A program made the position numbers and the translations under genes. The notes under the pieces are model-generated. The model was not told where the DNA came from, did no database searches, and saw nothing but the letters and a program-made list of their open reading frames with translations. DNA of 64,000 nt from Holothuria scabra (lineage: Eukaryota; Echinodermata; Holothuroidea; Aspidochirotida; Holothuriidae), in assembly GCA_037179385.1 (NCBI GenBank), contig CM074184.1:15828001-15892000 (forward strand), written 5' to 3'. This document shows, one piece after another, positions 12,097 to 23,879 of the stretch (position 1 is the first letter of the stretch; every line of letters starts with the position of its first letter).

Positions 12097-12690
12097 CAGT
12101 AGGGTAGCTGGGATTTTTTTTCCGGAGGGGCAAAAGGTATGAAATTTCCCCAAAACTTTTCCCAGTCAATGTGTACGTATTTCATACAAAATAAGCAAAT
12201 TTACAAGTATAACAACATTACCATGTCATTTTGTGATACTGTATTACCTGCATTTTAATCTTAAAGTGTAACATAGAACAATCGGAAATAACAAATTATA
12301 TTATTTTGGTCAACAATATCTGGTTTATTTGTATGTACTAACGCAGTGGCGTACGCAGGATTTCTCTGAAGGGGGGGGGGGGCATGTAGTATGGTCTAAG
12401 GGTAGGGTGTCCGGAAATTTCTGACGTTTTCAAGGAGATGCAAAATGGTGCAAGATATTCGAATTTGACAGGTACATTGTTAAAAGTTGAATCGTGGTGG
12501 TTCATGAGGATAAAGCTGAGACTTTTGTGTCTTTACATGCATTCTTATGCCATTTATGCTACCTTACGATGTAAAACCTTGTCATTAAATTTGCACTTAG
12601 GAGTCAAAATAAAAGAGCATTGGTCGGTATAGGATTTGTGGTTTTTCTTGGCCACAAAATGTTATTTCATCATAAAGATTATCTAAGCGG
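12097..12690. mobile_element. Truncated copy of the 15,541 hAT family, inverted
   Basis: Beginning at CAGTAGGGTAGCTGGGATTT, this region follows the reverse complement of 16,795-17,410 throughout, including the shared ACGCAGTGGCGTACGCAGG block at 12,350. It stops inside the GCGGAG-GCCAC module at about 12,690. No right-hand end or duplication is present. It lies within the gap between the transposase-like and protease-like gene parts, so it inserted there. Confidence 0.7.
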
Positions 12691-13500
12691 AGAGCCACAG
12701 ATTCGATAAGAGCAAAGGGAACGCACACTCTCCATTTCTCAATGTATCTATTGCTAGGAAGGTGCTGTCTGCGTCAAAGTTTCACAGTCTTTTTTCACGA
12801 GCTGCAGTACTTTACAGGGAGCCTATTCCATGGGTGGATTTAGTTCGTATTCTCCCTGGCACGAAATCTTACTTTGACAAACACAAAATAGTTTGTCATC
12901 CAAATAACATTCCTGGCTGGCTTTCAAACAGCTTTGTGGAGTCTTACAATAAAGCAATTGTCACGAAGGGAAATGAATTAAGTAATAGGGAGGGGGAGTA
13001 CGGGTATCTTCCTTTCGGGACAATAGGACTACGATTATCAGGTTGGAAGTCGTCCATGTCAAGAAAACAAAATATATCATCTTTTGTGAAAAATGGTGAA
13101 GTAAGCAAAATCATTTCGGTGCCAATCAATTATTCATATCATTACGTTTTGTATGTAATAGATCAGTACCATAACGTCGTTCGAATTTTCGATTCATCCA
13201 ACGACGGAATAAGTTTCGAGATAATCAGGCATATGCAACTAAATTTTGAGTCATTGTTTCAGCGAAAGCTGATAACATCATTGCCAGACATAAGACTTCA
13301 TGAGGGCCGATGGCAGATTGTAATAGTCATTTATTTCACAAACGGACAGTGAGAGTTGCGGTATTTGGTGCTGTTTCTCTATCCGCCAAGTATGTTTACA
13401 CGAAAGCATACCATCAGTGCAAAATGAAAAAGATATCTCCAGAAACAGACATAAGTTGCTTAAATTTGTCATTGATCTTTCACAATGCCAACTTGTTGTA
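12691..13500 (+). pseudogene. C48/Ulp1-like cysteine protease domain of a transposon-type protein
   Basis: The plus-strand frame 12,762-13,352 (196 codons) reads SVPINYSYHYVLYVIDQY, then VVRIFDSSNDG, with a tryptophan near the end (EGRWQIV). After a frameshift, another frame at 13,339-13,362 reads QTDSESCG, and a third continues AVFGAVSLSAKYVYTK to a stop near 13,500. This gives the order His (HYVLYVID), Asp (IFDS), Gln and Cys (Q-x-D-S-x-x-C-G), which is the catalytic arrangement of Ulp1/SENP family C48 peptidases that cleave ubiquitin-like proteins. C48 domains are known in some Mutator-like and related eukaryotic transposons. Upstream residues (WSNSFVES-like, PGW) lie where C48 domains bind the substrate tail, but that is inference. 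At least two frameshifts make it non-functional. It probably belonged to the same gene as 7242-8933, separated now by insertions. Confidence 0.6.
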
Positions 13501-14219
13501 GATACGTTATATACCGGTATAGCTATGTGGTTATCTTCAGTTCAATAACACCAACTTACCTCAAAAAGTATTGACACTAATAACGTGTCACAATAAATGG
13601 CAATTCTTTGCAAAAAATTGAAAAATTGCAATTGTTTGATATAATGTTAGGGCTATATTGGGCTGATCCATAATTCCACGCACGAAGAGCGGTTTTTCAC
13701 TCTAAATGTTTACGCATTGGGCATGCAGAGAGCCGATATCTAGTAACATTTTCCTGGATATAAATGGAGTGAAATGAACCGCATGTATGGTCTGGCAAAC
13801 TGGCAACTTCAAGATAATGACAAAGTTAATAGCAACAGTATCAGTATCGGTTACAGCATGCGAGACCGGAAGGTCCTCGAGATAGATGTTCTTAATATTT
13901 TTAAGACACATGTTTACAACAAATAAGCACACAGTTGCCGTGTGAAGTATCGCTTTAAATAGTAATTGCGATGCAGTACAAACATGCTGTTAACTGTTAC
14001 AAAATAATGTATCCCTCCCGCCATCATGAACAGTATACATTGGCCGACTTTGAATTGTCGAAGGCCGCCGGCGACGAGGCCCCTTTGAATATTCTGTTAT
14101 TATCTTGTATTTATTGTAATTGTTTATGTAATTAGAAAAAATCGTTTGAATCTAGGAGGTAACCCTCCGTTGCGCATTCCCATGAATGCACATACAACAA
14201 GTTCAAGCAAGGACAAATA
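13501..14219. other. Unassigned DNA
   Basis: No protein-like frame, tandem repeat or paired termini were seen. The stretch is moderately AT-rich. Confidence 0.5.
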
Positions 14220-14534
14220 CAGGGTTTCTCATCACTTTGCAAAAATCATTGACAAGTGGTTTGAGACTAAGTTTAGAAATGTTATTCAAAAAAAGAGGAA
14301 AAACTGAAATGTTTAGTTAATAGTCGATGTGGATTTAGGAGTAATCTATAAACAAGGATGACATTAATTGAATTAACCGAATGAGAATTTGAAGATAATT
14401 TGAAGATAACTCACCTACTCTTTGTTTCTTTATCGATTTGAGAAAGGCTTTTGACACCATAGATCATAGAAACGTTTTCTTTTAAAGAAACTTGCCTCGG
14501 AGCACATTGCTGTAGTAGGTGTTATGTTAAAGTG

Positions 14535-14712
14535 CACTGTTAAAAATGTCTGTAGATTTACAGAAAAAAAAATAAAGAAATACATAAAGAAAACGGAAAA
14601 AGTGCTGTCAATTTGTTTCAAAAAATTGACAGCACTTTTTCCATATCTGCTTTGTATTTCTTTATTTTTTGTTCTGTAAATCTACAACATGTCTGTGACA
14701 TTTTTAACAGTG
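14535..14712. mobile_element. 178-bp palindromic MITE, CACTGTTAAAAATG ends
   Basis: Left end CACTGTTAAAAATGTCTGTA, right end its inverted form closing in AACAGTG. The interior is a near-complete hairpin centred on AATTTGTTTCAAAAAATT at about 14,620. TG occurs on both outer flanks (14,533-14,534 and 14,713-14,714). With one TG removed, the LINE frame across the site is uninterrupted (MLK then WVESYL), which supports a 2-bp duplication. It resembles the 1.35-kb element at 8936 but with flank TG rather than TA. Confidence 0.85.
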
Positions 14713-15540
14713 TGGGTTGAAAGCTATTTGACTAAATATAAAACAGTATTTTGACTTTAATAATATGAAGTCTTCACTTAAAGACGTCGTTTGAGGAGTT
14801 CCCTAATAAGGGTCTATTTTAGAATCCAAATTATTTATATTTTATGTTAAAAAAATTTGCAACGTATCTGAAGTATTAATATTTGTTTTGTTTGCAGATG
14901 ATACGAACATGTTCTGCTCGCTTTGCGATATTATCACGCTATTCGATAGAGCCAATGAGGAACTTCTTAAGTTGTGCGATTGGTTTTTAATTAATAGGCT
15001 ACCCCTGAACATACATAGATAGACAAAACAAATGACATTTTGTTTTCCGACAAGAAATTAAAATGACAATAAACATCCATATAAATAGCGTTAATTTTGA
15101 AAGGGTCTATGCAACTAAATTTCTTGGGATTCTGATTAATCGCAAACTCCCATGGAAGCATCATATTTCAATGGTATTTGGCAAAATTTCTAAATAGATC
15201 GTCCTTCTGAATGTAGTTAAGATTGTACCCAATCTTTATACAGTCTGCATTGCTTATTGTTTATACCCTTTCTTAAATACTGTGAAAAGGTGTGGGGAAA
15301 CACGTACAATTCAGATTTAAACCCCATTTTATAAAGCAAAAATGCATCTTTCGTACTATCCGTAACGAAAAATATTAAGAACACACAATCGTATTGTTTA
15401 ATAGTTTAAATACAGTGCTTTTTTCAGTTAGTTTAATTTAGAACAGCTGTTTATATGTGCAAAGTCTTTCATAATAAAATGCTGCCATTAAATCTTCAAC
15501 ATTATTTCACTAAATCATTAAATTAGTATTAGAATACAAG

Positions 15541-17410
15541 CAGTGGCGTAGCTACTGGGGGGGCAGAGGGGCAAGTTGCCCCTCCTGGAAAAATTTTTGG
15601 GGAAATTTGATGAAAATGGGGAAATTTGATGAATCTTATTATTACAAAAATTTCACGAAAATTTCTCAAAATTTTTGTTAGAATAAGAAATTGTGAGACA
15701 TTTCTCATACATAATTCGTATTTTCATGCAACAAATTAACTCAGATTTCGTCAGTGTCGCATGAACCAGCCCAATTCGTGTTCCACAGAATTGTCCTCGC
15801 CGCGTAGCAGATTGAATGTTCCCTGGCCTTGTGCTCGTATACGCACGGGGGTTATGATCAGTGCATTTCAGTGTACAGGAAGCTGTTATTCAGGTGATAC
15901 TTTGGGAATTCAGTAAAAGGATGTAAAAACTAACAAGTCACTAGCGTAGACCCCCGACGTTGTTATGTTCTTCTACAAGCTAGCAGAGCTGTACCGTTTT
16001 ACTCTGTGTACATAACGATGCTTACTAGCTAGTTCGGGAAAATAACTTTCTGCTCACTTTGAGTGTAACAATAAATGGACAATGAGTACCTTGTAGCCTT
16101 CTACACTTAACAGACTGCTTTTCTCACAGGATATCCTGTGTGATCGAGCCACTATAGGCCTCCTTATTGGCATGCGAAGAGAAGACCATTGGGTCATGCC
16201 CCCCTCACAGATGTCATTTTTTCTTTGTTCTTAAAAATACGCAGTCTAACTTTATTAACACAGATTTTACTTCAAAAGATAGCATATGAGGCACCAGATT
16301 GCTTATAAGGACACCCAATTTTTCAAAAATTTTCAAAGGGGAAGGATTGTCCCTGCAAGGTCTTTCAGTGACGCCAATTTTTTTTTTTAATTCCTACAAA
16401 TAGACCTAGGCAAATTCTGTCAAATTCCAATTTTTAAATGAAAAGGTAGAATCTGTTTCCCACTGGTGGCATCGATAAAAAGAGTACATGCTTAGATTCT
16501 CTTTAAAAGCATAAATACGCTATTTTGACCATCTGAGGGGTCTGATTTTTCGAAATTTTCCTTACGTTCCGCGCCAATCAATGGTGGCGCTTCGCTCGGT
16601 CTTTTGGGCAAAATTACATATTTGGGGTAAAATTAGCTCTTAACTGTCTGATCACTTTGCAGTTTGCAAACATATTTTGAAGTGAGCATTTTATTGCAAA
16701 CGACAAAAGAAGAAAGCGACTGGCTAGATTCTTCGTATTAGCCTAGAAAATGCTATTTCCGGCCATCTAAGGGGTCTAATTTTTCCAAATTTCTCTACGC
16801 TCCGCGCCAACCAATGGTGGCGCTCCGCTTAGATAATGTTTATGACAAAATAACATTTTGTGGCCAAGAAAAACCACAAATACCGATCATTGCTCTTTTA
16901 TTTTGACTCCTAATAGTGTGCAAATTTAATGACAAGTTTTTCTTCGTAAGGTAGCATAAATGGCATAAAGAAATGCATGTCAAGACACAAAAGTTTCAGT
17001 TTTATCCTCATGAACCACCACGATTAAACTTTTAACACTGTTCCAGTCAAAGTGGAAAATTTGCACCATTTTGCATGTAGGCTTCTTGAAAACGTCAAAA
17101 AATTTCCGGACACCCCTCCTTAGACCATACTGCATGCCCCTTCCCCTTCAGAGAAATCCTGGGTACGCCACTGCGTTAGTACATACAAATTAACCAAATA
17201 TTGCTTACCAAAATAATATACTTTGTTATTTCCGATTGCTCTATGTTATACTTTAAGATTAAAATGCAAGTAATATTACAAAATGACATGGTAATGTTGT
17301 TATACTTGTAAGTTTGCATATTTTATATGAAATACTTACACATTGACCGGGAAAAGTTTTGGGGAAATTTCATACCTTTGCCCCCTGAAAAAATCCTAGC
17401 TACGCCACTG
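15541..17410. mobile_element. hAT non-autonomous element, 1870 bp, in a LINE
   Basis: Starts CAGTGGCGTAGCTACTGGGG and ends AGCTACGCCACTG. Both flanks are AATACAAG (15,533-15,540 and 17,411-17,418), a perfect 8-bp duplication. It sits in the LINE tail of the 14,220 relic. A second hAT-like end (GTACGCCACTGCG) at about 17,165 suggests a composite built from an older insertion. Two GCTCCGC modules lie at about 16,560-16,610 and 16,790-16,850. No transposase frame is seen. Confidence 0.9.
16540..16850 (+). repeat. Two copies of the GCTCCGC/GGTGGCGC module
   Basis: The pattern CCATCTGAGGGGTCTGATTTTT, here abbreviated by its ends CCATCTGAGG and GATTTTT, is followed by TACG-TCCGCGCCAA and ATGGTGGCGCT-CGCT. 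It occurs twice, about 240 bp apart. The same module occurs about 15 further times in the window, in both orientations, mostly within or beside hAT-like elements. Confidence 0.75.
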
Positions 17411-17860
17411 AATACAAGAAATGGCGTAATTTTTTTTTTTATAAAGACTCAACAAAAAAGATGTGCATCTCGAACTCTGGTGTGAAAATTTAGAATTCTA
17501 CTGATGCAACTGTAAAGAAAACTGTTAAACTCTCAGATATTTTAAATACAAATACAAACCAAGTTTACTTACCACTGCTTACAGGCTTATCACTCATAAC
17601 ATTTTGAACTTGCGTAATTATCTCCTCTATACTTACCTTACCTTAAGTAATTATCTCCTTTATAATTATTTATTTTAATAGAACCTAAAGTTGTAGCATT
17701 ATCTTTAACATGTAGTGTATAATAACCGGAGGAAAAGACTTACAAGTTTTTAATTCCTTTTCCTCCCTTTCTGGTGTTTATTTTGTTCTGAAGAACCCGT
17801 TTGGATGTATTGTTCATGTATGTACTGGAAAATAAATGTCGTCACTGTCACTGTCACTTT

Positions 17861-19384
17861 TACTTACTAGAGCTATAGTTTGTATTTGAATGGAATTTGT
17901 CCCTTTTTGGCTGGTTTGGTTTTCATTCACTCTGCCTTTTAACATGGGTCTTTTATCCCTTGAGCTGTTGAATGTATGTTTCATGTGCGGTCATTCATGC
18001 CCACATGCTTTGTATTTGTACAAGGTCCGAAAACAATTTTTATCAACATTTTTTTTTCAAAACTCTCATCATATTTGCGATAAAATATAAGTGACTGATG
18101 TCAAAAATGAAAAGTCTCGGATTTATGGCAATTCCTTCACAAAAATCTAAGTCCATCGAAATCTCAGAGAAGGCCCAAATTACGTTTGTTCTTGTTTTAC
18201 ATAGTAAAACATGCGAGAAGCTTTAATTGGGTTACGTGAGACTGTGAGAGGTGTGGGAGTTTGACATCTGAAAGGTTTAAGAGAGGTGTCACCTCCTGCA
18301 TTTGTTGTCTCTTTACTATATGAGTCCTGTTGCATTACTTTCAGTCTGCAGTAACACACAGAATCATTTCGACCGATAAACTAATTTTTATAGGGAACGT
18401 ATAATTGCATTGGTGTACTTTGTGGGGATAAATTCTTTCAAGCTAGTTTAGTATTGGTGGCCTAAGAAAATTTATTGTAAAAAGGAATAAATAAATAAGA
18501 ACATTTGGATGTGGGGAATATTTGAAAAAAGGAACATGAACAATAGTCATTATTAGTTCTATTATAATGCGCAACGATTCAACGATTTTTAACAAATGCA
18601 CACCCACATACCGTAATGTAAAACCTTAAGCAAACAAAAAAGTCAGTAAAGCAATAAATTACAAGCACTTAGTAAAACAGACAATAAAAGCAGGGAGGAA
18701 TGAAAAAATAAGTAAATGTGGTGGAGAAGAGGTACTACTACAGGAAGATAAGAAATACCAAATTATCTGAAATTTGAGCTTTGCTTTACAATAAGTGTTT
18801 CAACAAGTGCTCTGAGAAGGAGTTATGCAACTTGAGAGAGGCACTAACTTGTGATAAAACTAAAAAGGAAAGAAGTTTCTTAATATTGTGTGTTTAAGTT
18901 GATATCATACTTTCATGGACTTCACTTTATTGTACATATATATGTCTGCATTACATAACATGCTTTTGAACTTTATGTTATGTCATTTTTAGAAGTTAAA
19001 TGGAAGGCGATTACAAGGAGACAAACAAATGATGTAACAGTGCATCATCATTAATGTTCCTATTTGTGACACTTTATATGCAATAGAAGGTACGAATCAA
19101 ATGAACTCCGACTTATGAAATGAAATTCTCCGTCTGTTTTGCACTGGTGGTAGTTGTAACAAACGTGTACCTGATAACCCCCACAACAGTACGCTGTTTA
19201 AGACCCTAGCAAGGTCCTAGCAGGAAGGCGGGTTATGATGAGAATGTATTACTATTAAAAGCATGACCCCATTTATGCCATGGTGTGTCATTATGCATAG
19301 GGGCGAGGAATGTGTATATTTCCTCACCTCAAGACCGTCAAACACAGACTGTATCGATATAGCGTCATAGGTGTAGATCCGTTA
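17861..19384. other. Unassigned AT-rich DNA
   Basis: Only short frames (66 codons or fewer) with no protein character. I found no tandem array or paired termini. Confidence 0.5.
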
Positions 19385-20929
19385 TAGAGAGTGCGGGGGC
19401 GGGGGTGGTCCAAAACGAAGATCTCCAAAAACGAAGACAGAAGACAGAGGAAATCTCTAATTTAAAACCAAAGACCTCCAAAATGAAGACCAAAGTCTCT
19501 CATCTCGTTTTAATTCACACCATCATAGAAAAGGTATTCGAAAGGAACTCCGTCATAATGTTGCTTCGAAAGATATCTGATTCATGGTTCATGTCATAAA
19601 ATTAACAAAAAAAAAGTCTAGGAACACTGCTAAAATGCCACATAGTAGAAAAAACGGCCGCTGCACTATCCAATTCAAGGTCTTCGTTTTGCTGATTTGC
19701 ATAATGGGGCAATCTCAAAAACGAAGACCACAAAAGAAAGATATTTCGATTGCACCACCCCGACAGGAAGAATGAATGCATGAATATTACTGAAGGCACT
19801 GGAAGGCAACCCCGGCCTTATTAAAAACATTGCATAACACCCTGACGTATATTTCTCTGTTTACTTCTAGGTCTTTTATTTTCGTTCTTCGTGTTGGAGA
19901 TTTTTCATGCCTTCTGTCTAAGTTCGGTCTAAGTTCGGTTGCGATACGAAATCAACTTAAAGGTCCAGTTCTCTCACCGCAAACAGTACCAACTACCAAT
20001 TCTCCTAACCTTCTCACTGAAGCCCCTCCCACAATTGTCTGAAATTCATCCTCATCCAGATACAATCTCAGTTTATTGCTTCAAGGTGAGTATATAAAAA
20101 CTCAATTTGTATACTGTAATCAAAACACTCTCAGTACCGTACATGCTGTGTAATATAAGCATTGGCACTCTGCATAGTTTGAAGTAGCTGTCAGTCAAAG
20201 AGCTGAGCCAATTGAGAATTTCGGTACTCCCGTACCAAACTTTGTAGTTTAGGGTAAGAGATTTGGCTCTTTAATCATGTTCATTTGTTCGATTGTCTTG
20301 AAACAAATGAAATCATTGCATAACATAATGGAAGATAACATGGCTCGGACCTTGGCTCGTATAGAGGTCCGTACAAGTTAGCAAAATCTGTATAGTGGAA
20401 TGAATGTGGTTAAATAATCCCGTTAAAAATCGATGAAGTTAATACCCCCAGCTATGTTGTTGTAAATAAAGGTTAAAACAAGTATTCGATCAAATATTAT
20501 AACCCAATCTTCCACGCGGAATGTTAATTACTGTCTTCGTTTTCCTGTCTTCCTTTTAGAGGTTTGCAATATTACTTAAATATCTCAAACGAAGACCGAA
20601 AAACGAAGACCTTTCATAAACATTAACAAGAATTTTCTCTTACCGACTTTTCGTGTCTGCAGCACTCAAATATGCATTTCCCTTCTTAAATCGGGTCTAC
20701 CCTACCCCTTCATTAATTTATTGATGAAAACAATTTTGCTACGAGCTTTTCAGCATATTCAAAGATTACATGGCTGGTATAGACGTCCGTACATAACGAA
20801 AATATCGACGGCCACCAAAAAATAAAGAAATGAAGCCTCTTTGGTGAAATGTGTTCTTAACTACAATTAGACTACATCGTGTGATTATCCCTTCCTATTT
20901 CATTCATTAAGTGAACTTGAGCGCGGCAG
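19385..20929. repeat. Dispersed repeat family with AACGAAGACC motifs, inverted relative of 23,880-24,780
   Basis: AAACGAAGAC occurs repeatedly (about 19,418, 19,720, 20,590 and 20,600). Blocks such as ACAAGTATTCGATCAAATAT (20,475) and the CATAACATGGCTCG region are reverse complements of sequence at 23,885-24,100. The LINE at 20,930-23,620 therefore lies between inverted copies of one family. A family A MITE (19,961-20,270) is nested here. Element borders are not defined. Confidence 0.55.
19961..20270. mobile_element. TTAA-flanked MITE (family A), 310 bp
   Basis: Ends are AGGTCCAGTTCTCTCACCGC and the inverted GGGTAAGAGATTTGGCTCT. Exact TTAA lies on each side (19,957-19,960 and 20,271-20,274). 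It is an inverted relative of 11,094-11,390. The interior has CTTCAAGGTGAG and no protein frame. Confidence 0.8.
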
Positions 20930-23620
20930 AAAAGGGACTTTCAATGAATAGTGTGTATTGCCGCCCAAGTCCCTAAAGCGATTGCACAAAGTTAGTAAGA
21001 ATGAAAGATCTAGGCATATGCTCCGTATTTGTGCTAGGAAGTATAAAATAACCCTGAAGAGAGCATAACGTCATTACTATAACAACTTGCATAAAAAAAA
21101 AAAGTAGGAACTTGAAGAAAGCTAATCCAAAGGGGTATTGGAATGTTATTAATGCAGCAAACCCTAAGAAATCATTACCTTGTACTATTTCTACTAATGT
21201 TTTTGAGGCGTACTTTCAGAAGTTGTGTCAGAGTAGTTGTGAGGAAAATGACCAAGAGACCCCAAAGCCAGTTTTTTTCTAATTCAGCAATAAATGAAGA
21301 CCTTAATGCTGATAGTGATATTACTGAAAATGAAGTCATTGAGCAAATTAAGTTTTTAAAAAGGAACAAATCTCCGGGCATCGATTTGATTACGAACGAG
21401 TGTTTAAAGTGTAGTACTGGTCCAATTATTCGAGTTATAACGAAATTATTTAACTTGGTACTCCCTTCTAGTATCCTTCCTACAGACTGGACAGTGGGCC
21501 TCACAAAACCTATCTTTAAAGGGAAGGGGTCGGCAAATGAGGTAGATAATTATCGTGGAATAACCCTTCTTAGTTGTGTCGGTAAACTGTTTACTTCTAT
21601 TTTGAATAAAAGAATTAAAACCTACCTTGAGAGTACTGGTCTACTTGGTGATGAACAAGCTGGATTTAGAAAAAATCATTCTACAATTGACCATATTTTC
21701 GTATTGCACGCTATTGTTGACTATTATCTTCACTGTAAGAAGCGTGTATATTGCGCATTTATAGACTACAAAAAAGCTTTTGATCTGGTAGATAGGACCT
21801 CTCTATGGGCAAAATTAATTTCCTATAACATAAATGGCAGAGTCCTCGATGTAATTTATACTCTTTACAGAAATGCGAAATCATGTGTTATCAACGAGGG
21901 GGGAAGTCTAATCTCTTCAATTGTAATGTAGGGGTAAGGCAAGGTGAGAACCTATCACCGGTTTTATTCTCTATTTTTCTTAACGACTTTGGTGAGTTCA
22001 TTAGTCATTACGACAATGGATTAGAGCATTTATCACAATCAATGTGCGAACGAAGATGTCGATGTTTTTATTAATTTTTTTACGTTACTCTATGCTGATG
22101 ATACTATTGTCCTCGCTGAAACTGAGTCCGATATGAAACTAGCGTTAAAAGGGGTAGAAGATTACTGCAATGCCTGTCATATGTCTGTTAATACGGGTAA
22201 GTCTAAGATTGTTATTTTTTCGAAAGGGAAAGTTAGGAAAATTCCAACATTTCAGTTTGCAGGGAAAGTTGTTAATGTCGTTGATGAGTACAACTATTTG
22301 GGTGTCACCTTTAATTATAATAATAAGTTTACCAAGGCTAAATGTAAACAAGTAAATTCCGCTAGAAAAACACTTTATAGTTTACTCACTAAGTCGTATA
22401 ATCTTAATTTGCCATTGGATTTATTGCTACAGTGGTTTGATCAAATTGTTTTACCTGTGTTACTGTATGGATGTGAAACTTGGGGTTATGAAGACGTTAA
22501 ACAATTGGAAGCATTCCACCTCAATTTTTGTAAACAGATCTTAAAGGTTAAGAAAAGTACCCCAAATTGTATGACTTATGGTGAGCTAGGACGTTACAAG
22601 GTTGCAGATATAATTCATTTAAGAATGGTTGAATTTTGGGGTAGGGCAGTAAATAGCAGTGATCACAAGTTAGCACATCTTATGTATACATTCTTGTGTA
22701 TCCTTCATGACAAAGGTATATATAGCTCTCCCTGGATGAAAAAGGTACAAGACATATTTAATAGAGTTGGAATGCCATTTGTATGGAACCGTTGAACCAT
22801 GATAATAATGTGTCAATTGCAGGTTCTATGAGATCCCCTACCGTAAATTACCCTTGGTTGAAAAAATGTTAAACTAAGATTAGGTGATCTTTCTCAGCAA
22901 GAATGGTCCACCGAAGTTCAGGATAATAGTCAATGTAACAATTATAGAATATTTAAAACGGATTTGAAACTTGAAAAATACCTCACTACCCTCTCACCTA
23001 CTAATCGTATAAACTTATGCAGATTTCGTTGTAGTAATAGTAAAATTCCCTCAGTAACTGGAAGATACCAGAATATTTAGTTCAATGATAGAATTTGTAC
23101 CCTTTGTTCTCAGGATATGTTAGGTGATGAATTTCATTACATTTTTGATGCCCCAAATTATCAGTAGAGAGATGTAACTATATTAAGCCCTACTATAGAA
23201 GAAATGCCAGTGCCTTAAAAATGAGACAGCTTTTCCAAAAAGGTAACATTAAGTCCTTAGTAAATTTAAGTATATTTTGCGGGAAAATAATTCATAGTTT
23301 CTAAAACATCCCATCAATGAACTTTACCAATCAGATTTGAAGCCTGAACTACTCTCTGAGTTATATTGTTGTATATGTTCCCTACTATCGAATTGCACTA
23401 CATAATGTCTTATTCTGATCTGACGTCATTTGTAGGTTTCTAAGTTTGTAATTTCACGTCTTTTTTTTTTTTCCTTTTCCTTTTTCCTTATCTTTTTTCC
23501 TTATTTTGATGCCTTATGCTTTTTGTTACAAACTGTGTGTTATGTATCTTTTATAATAACCTATGTCTCCTATACCTCATATTGCGGATGAACTGAGAAT
23601 AAAACTGAAAACTGAAACTG
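20930..23620 (+). pseudogene. Non-LTR retrotransposon (LINE) with reverse transcriptase, 5'-truncated
   Basis: This is the best preserved LINE here. From about 21,000 the plus strand reads a basic linker, then in frame 21,143-21,931 a reverse transcriptase: NKSPGIDLITNECLK, NYRGITLLSCVGKLFTSI, GDEQAGFRKNHSTIDHI and CAFIDYKKAFD. A frameshift in a run of G at about 21,900 moves it to 21,883-22,074 (GVRQGENLSPVLFSIFLND). A second shift near 22,040 precedes YADDTIVLAE, with the catalytic YADD at 22,091-22,102. The thumb and C-terminal part run in frame 22,133-22,795 (LPVLLYGCETWG). After 22,800 a further segment keeps NRINLCRFRC and a C-x2-C-x8-H type motif. The 3' end at 23,591-23,620 has AATAAA and (ACTGAAA)n. 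No endonuclease domain is seen, so the 5' part is missing. Jockey/I-like group; the clade is not certain. Confidence 0.85.
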
Positions 23621-23879
23621 CTTACTCATTTAAACTGTTTGACTGTTTGGTGACAGAATAACAAATGAAAATTGATTTATACTTGAATGACGCTTTCAGC
23701 AGGCTATGTGTCATAGTAAAGGAATGGGATACAGAAGAATATACATACATGCAGTTTAGCGCTTCACTCATGCAAGAAAGGTGAGTCACAGAATATTCTT
23801 AATAATATATAATAATATTCTTAATATTCTGATGTTTCGGTAAAGTCATCGTTTAAGAGATTTTAGTAATATTGAAGCC

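Larger units (their letters stand above)
14220..17860 (+). pseudogene. LINE reverse-transcriptase gene relic interrupted by two DNA elements
   Basis: Three segments on the plus strand make one LINE: 14,220-14,534, 14,713-15,540 and 17,411-17,860. The first reads SRCGFRSN then FIDLRKAFDTIDHRN in shifting frames (motif A of a CR1/Jockey-like reverse transcriptase). The second has LFADDTNMFCSL at 14,888 (catalytic ADD), then TKFLGILINRKLPWKHHI and a VWGNTYNSDLNP segment. The third continues the C-terminal tail and ends at 17,816-17,860 with AATAAA and short GTCACT units, a typical LINE 3' tail. Many stops and frameshifts make it inactive. The 178-bp element at 14,535 and the hAT at 15,541 inserted into it. 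The start upstream of 14,220 is not recognisable. Confidence 0.75.
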
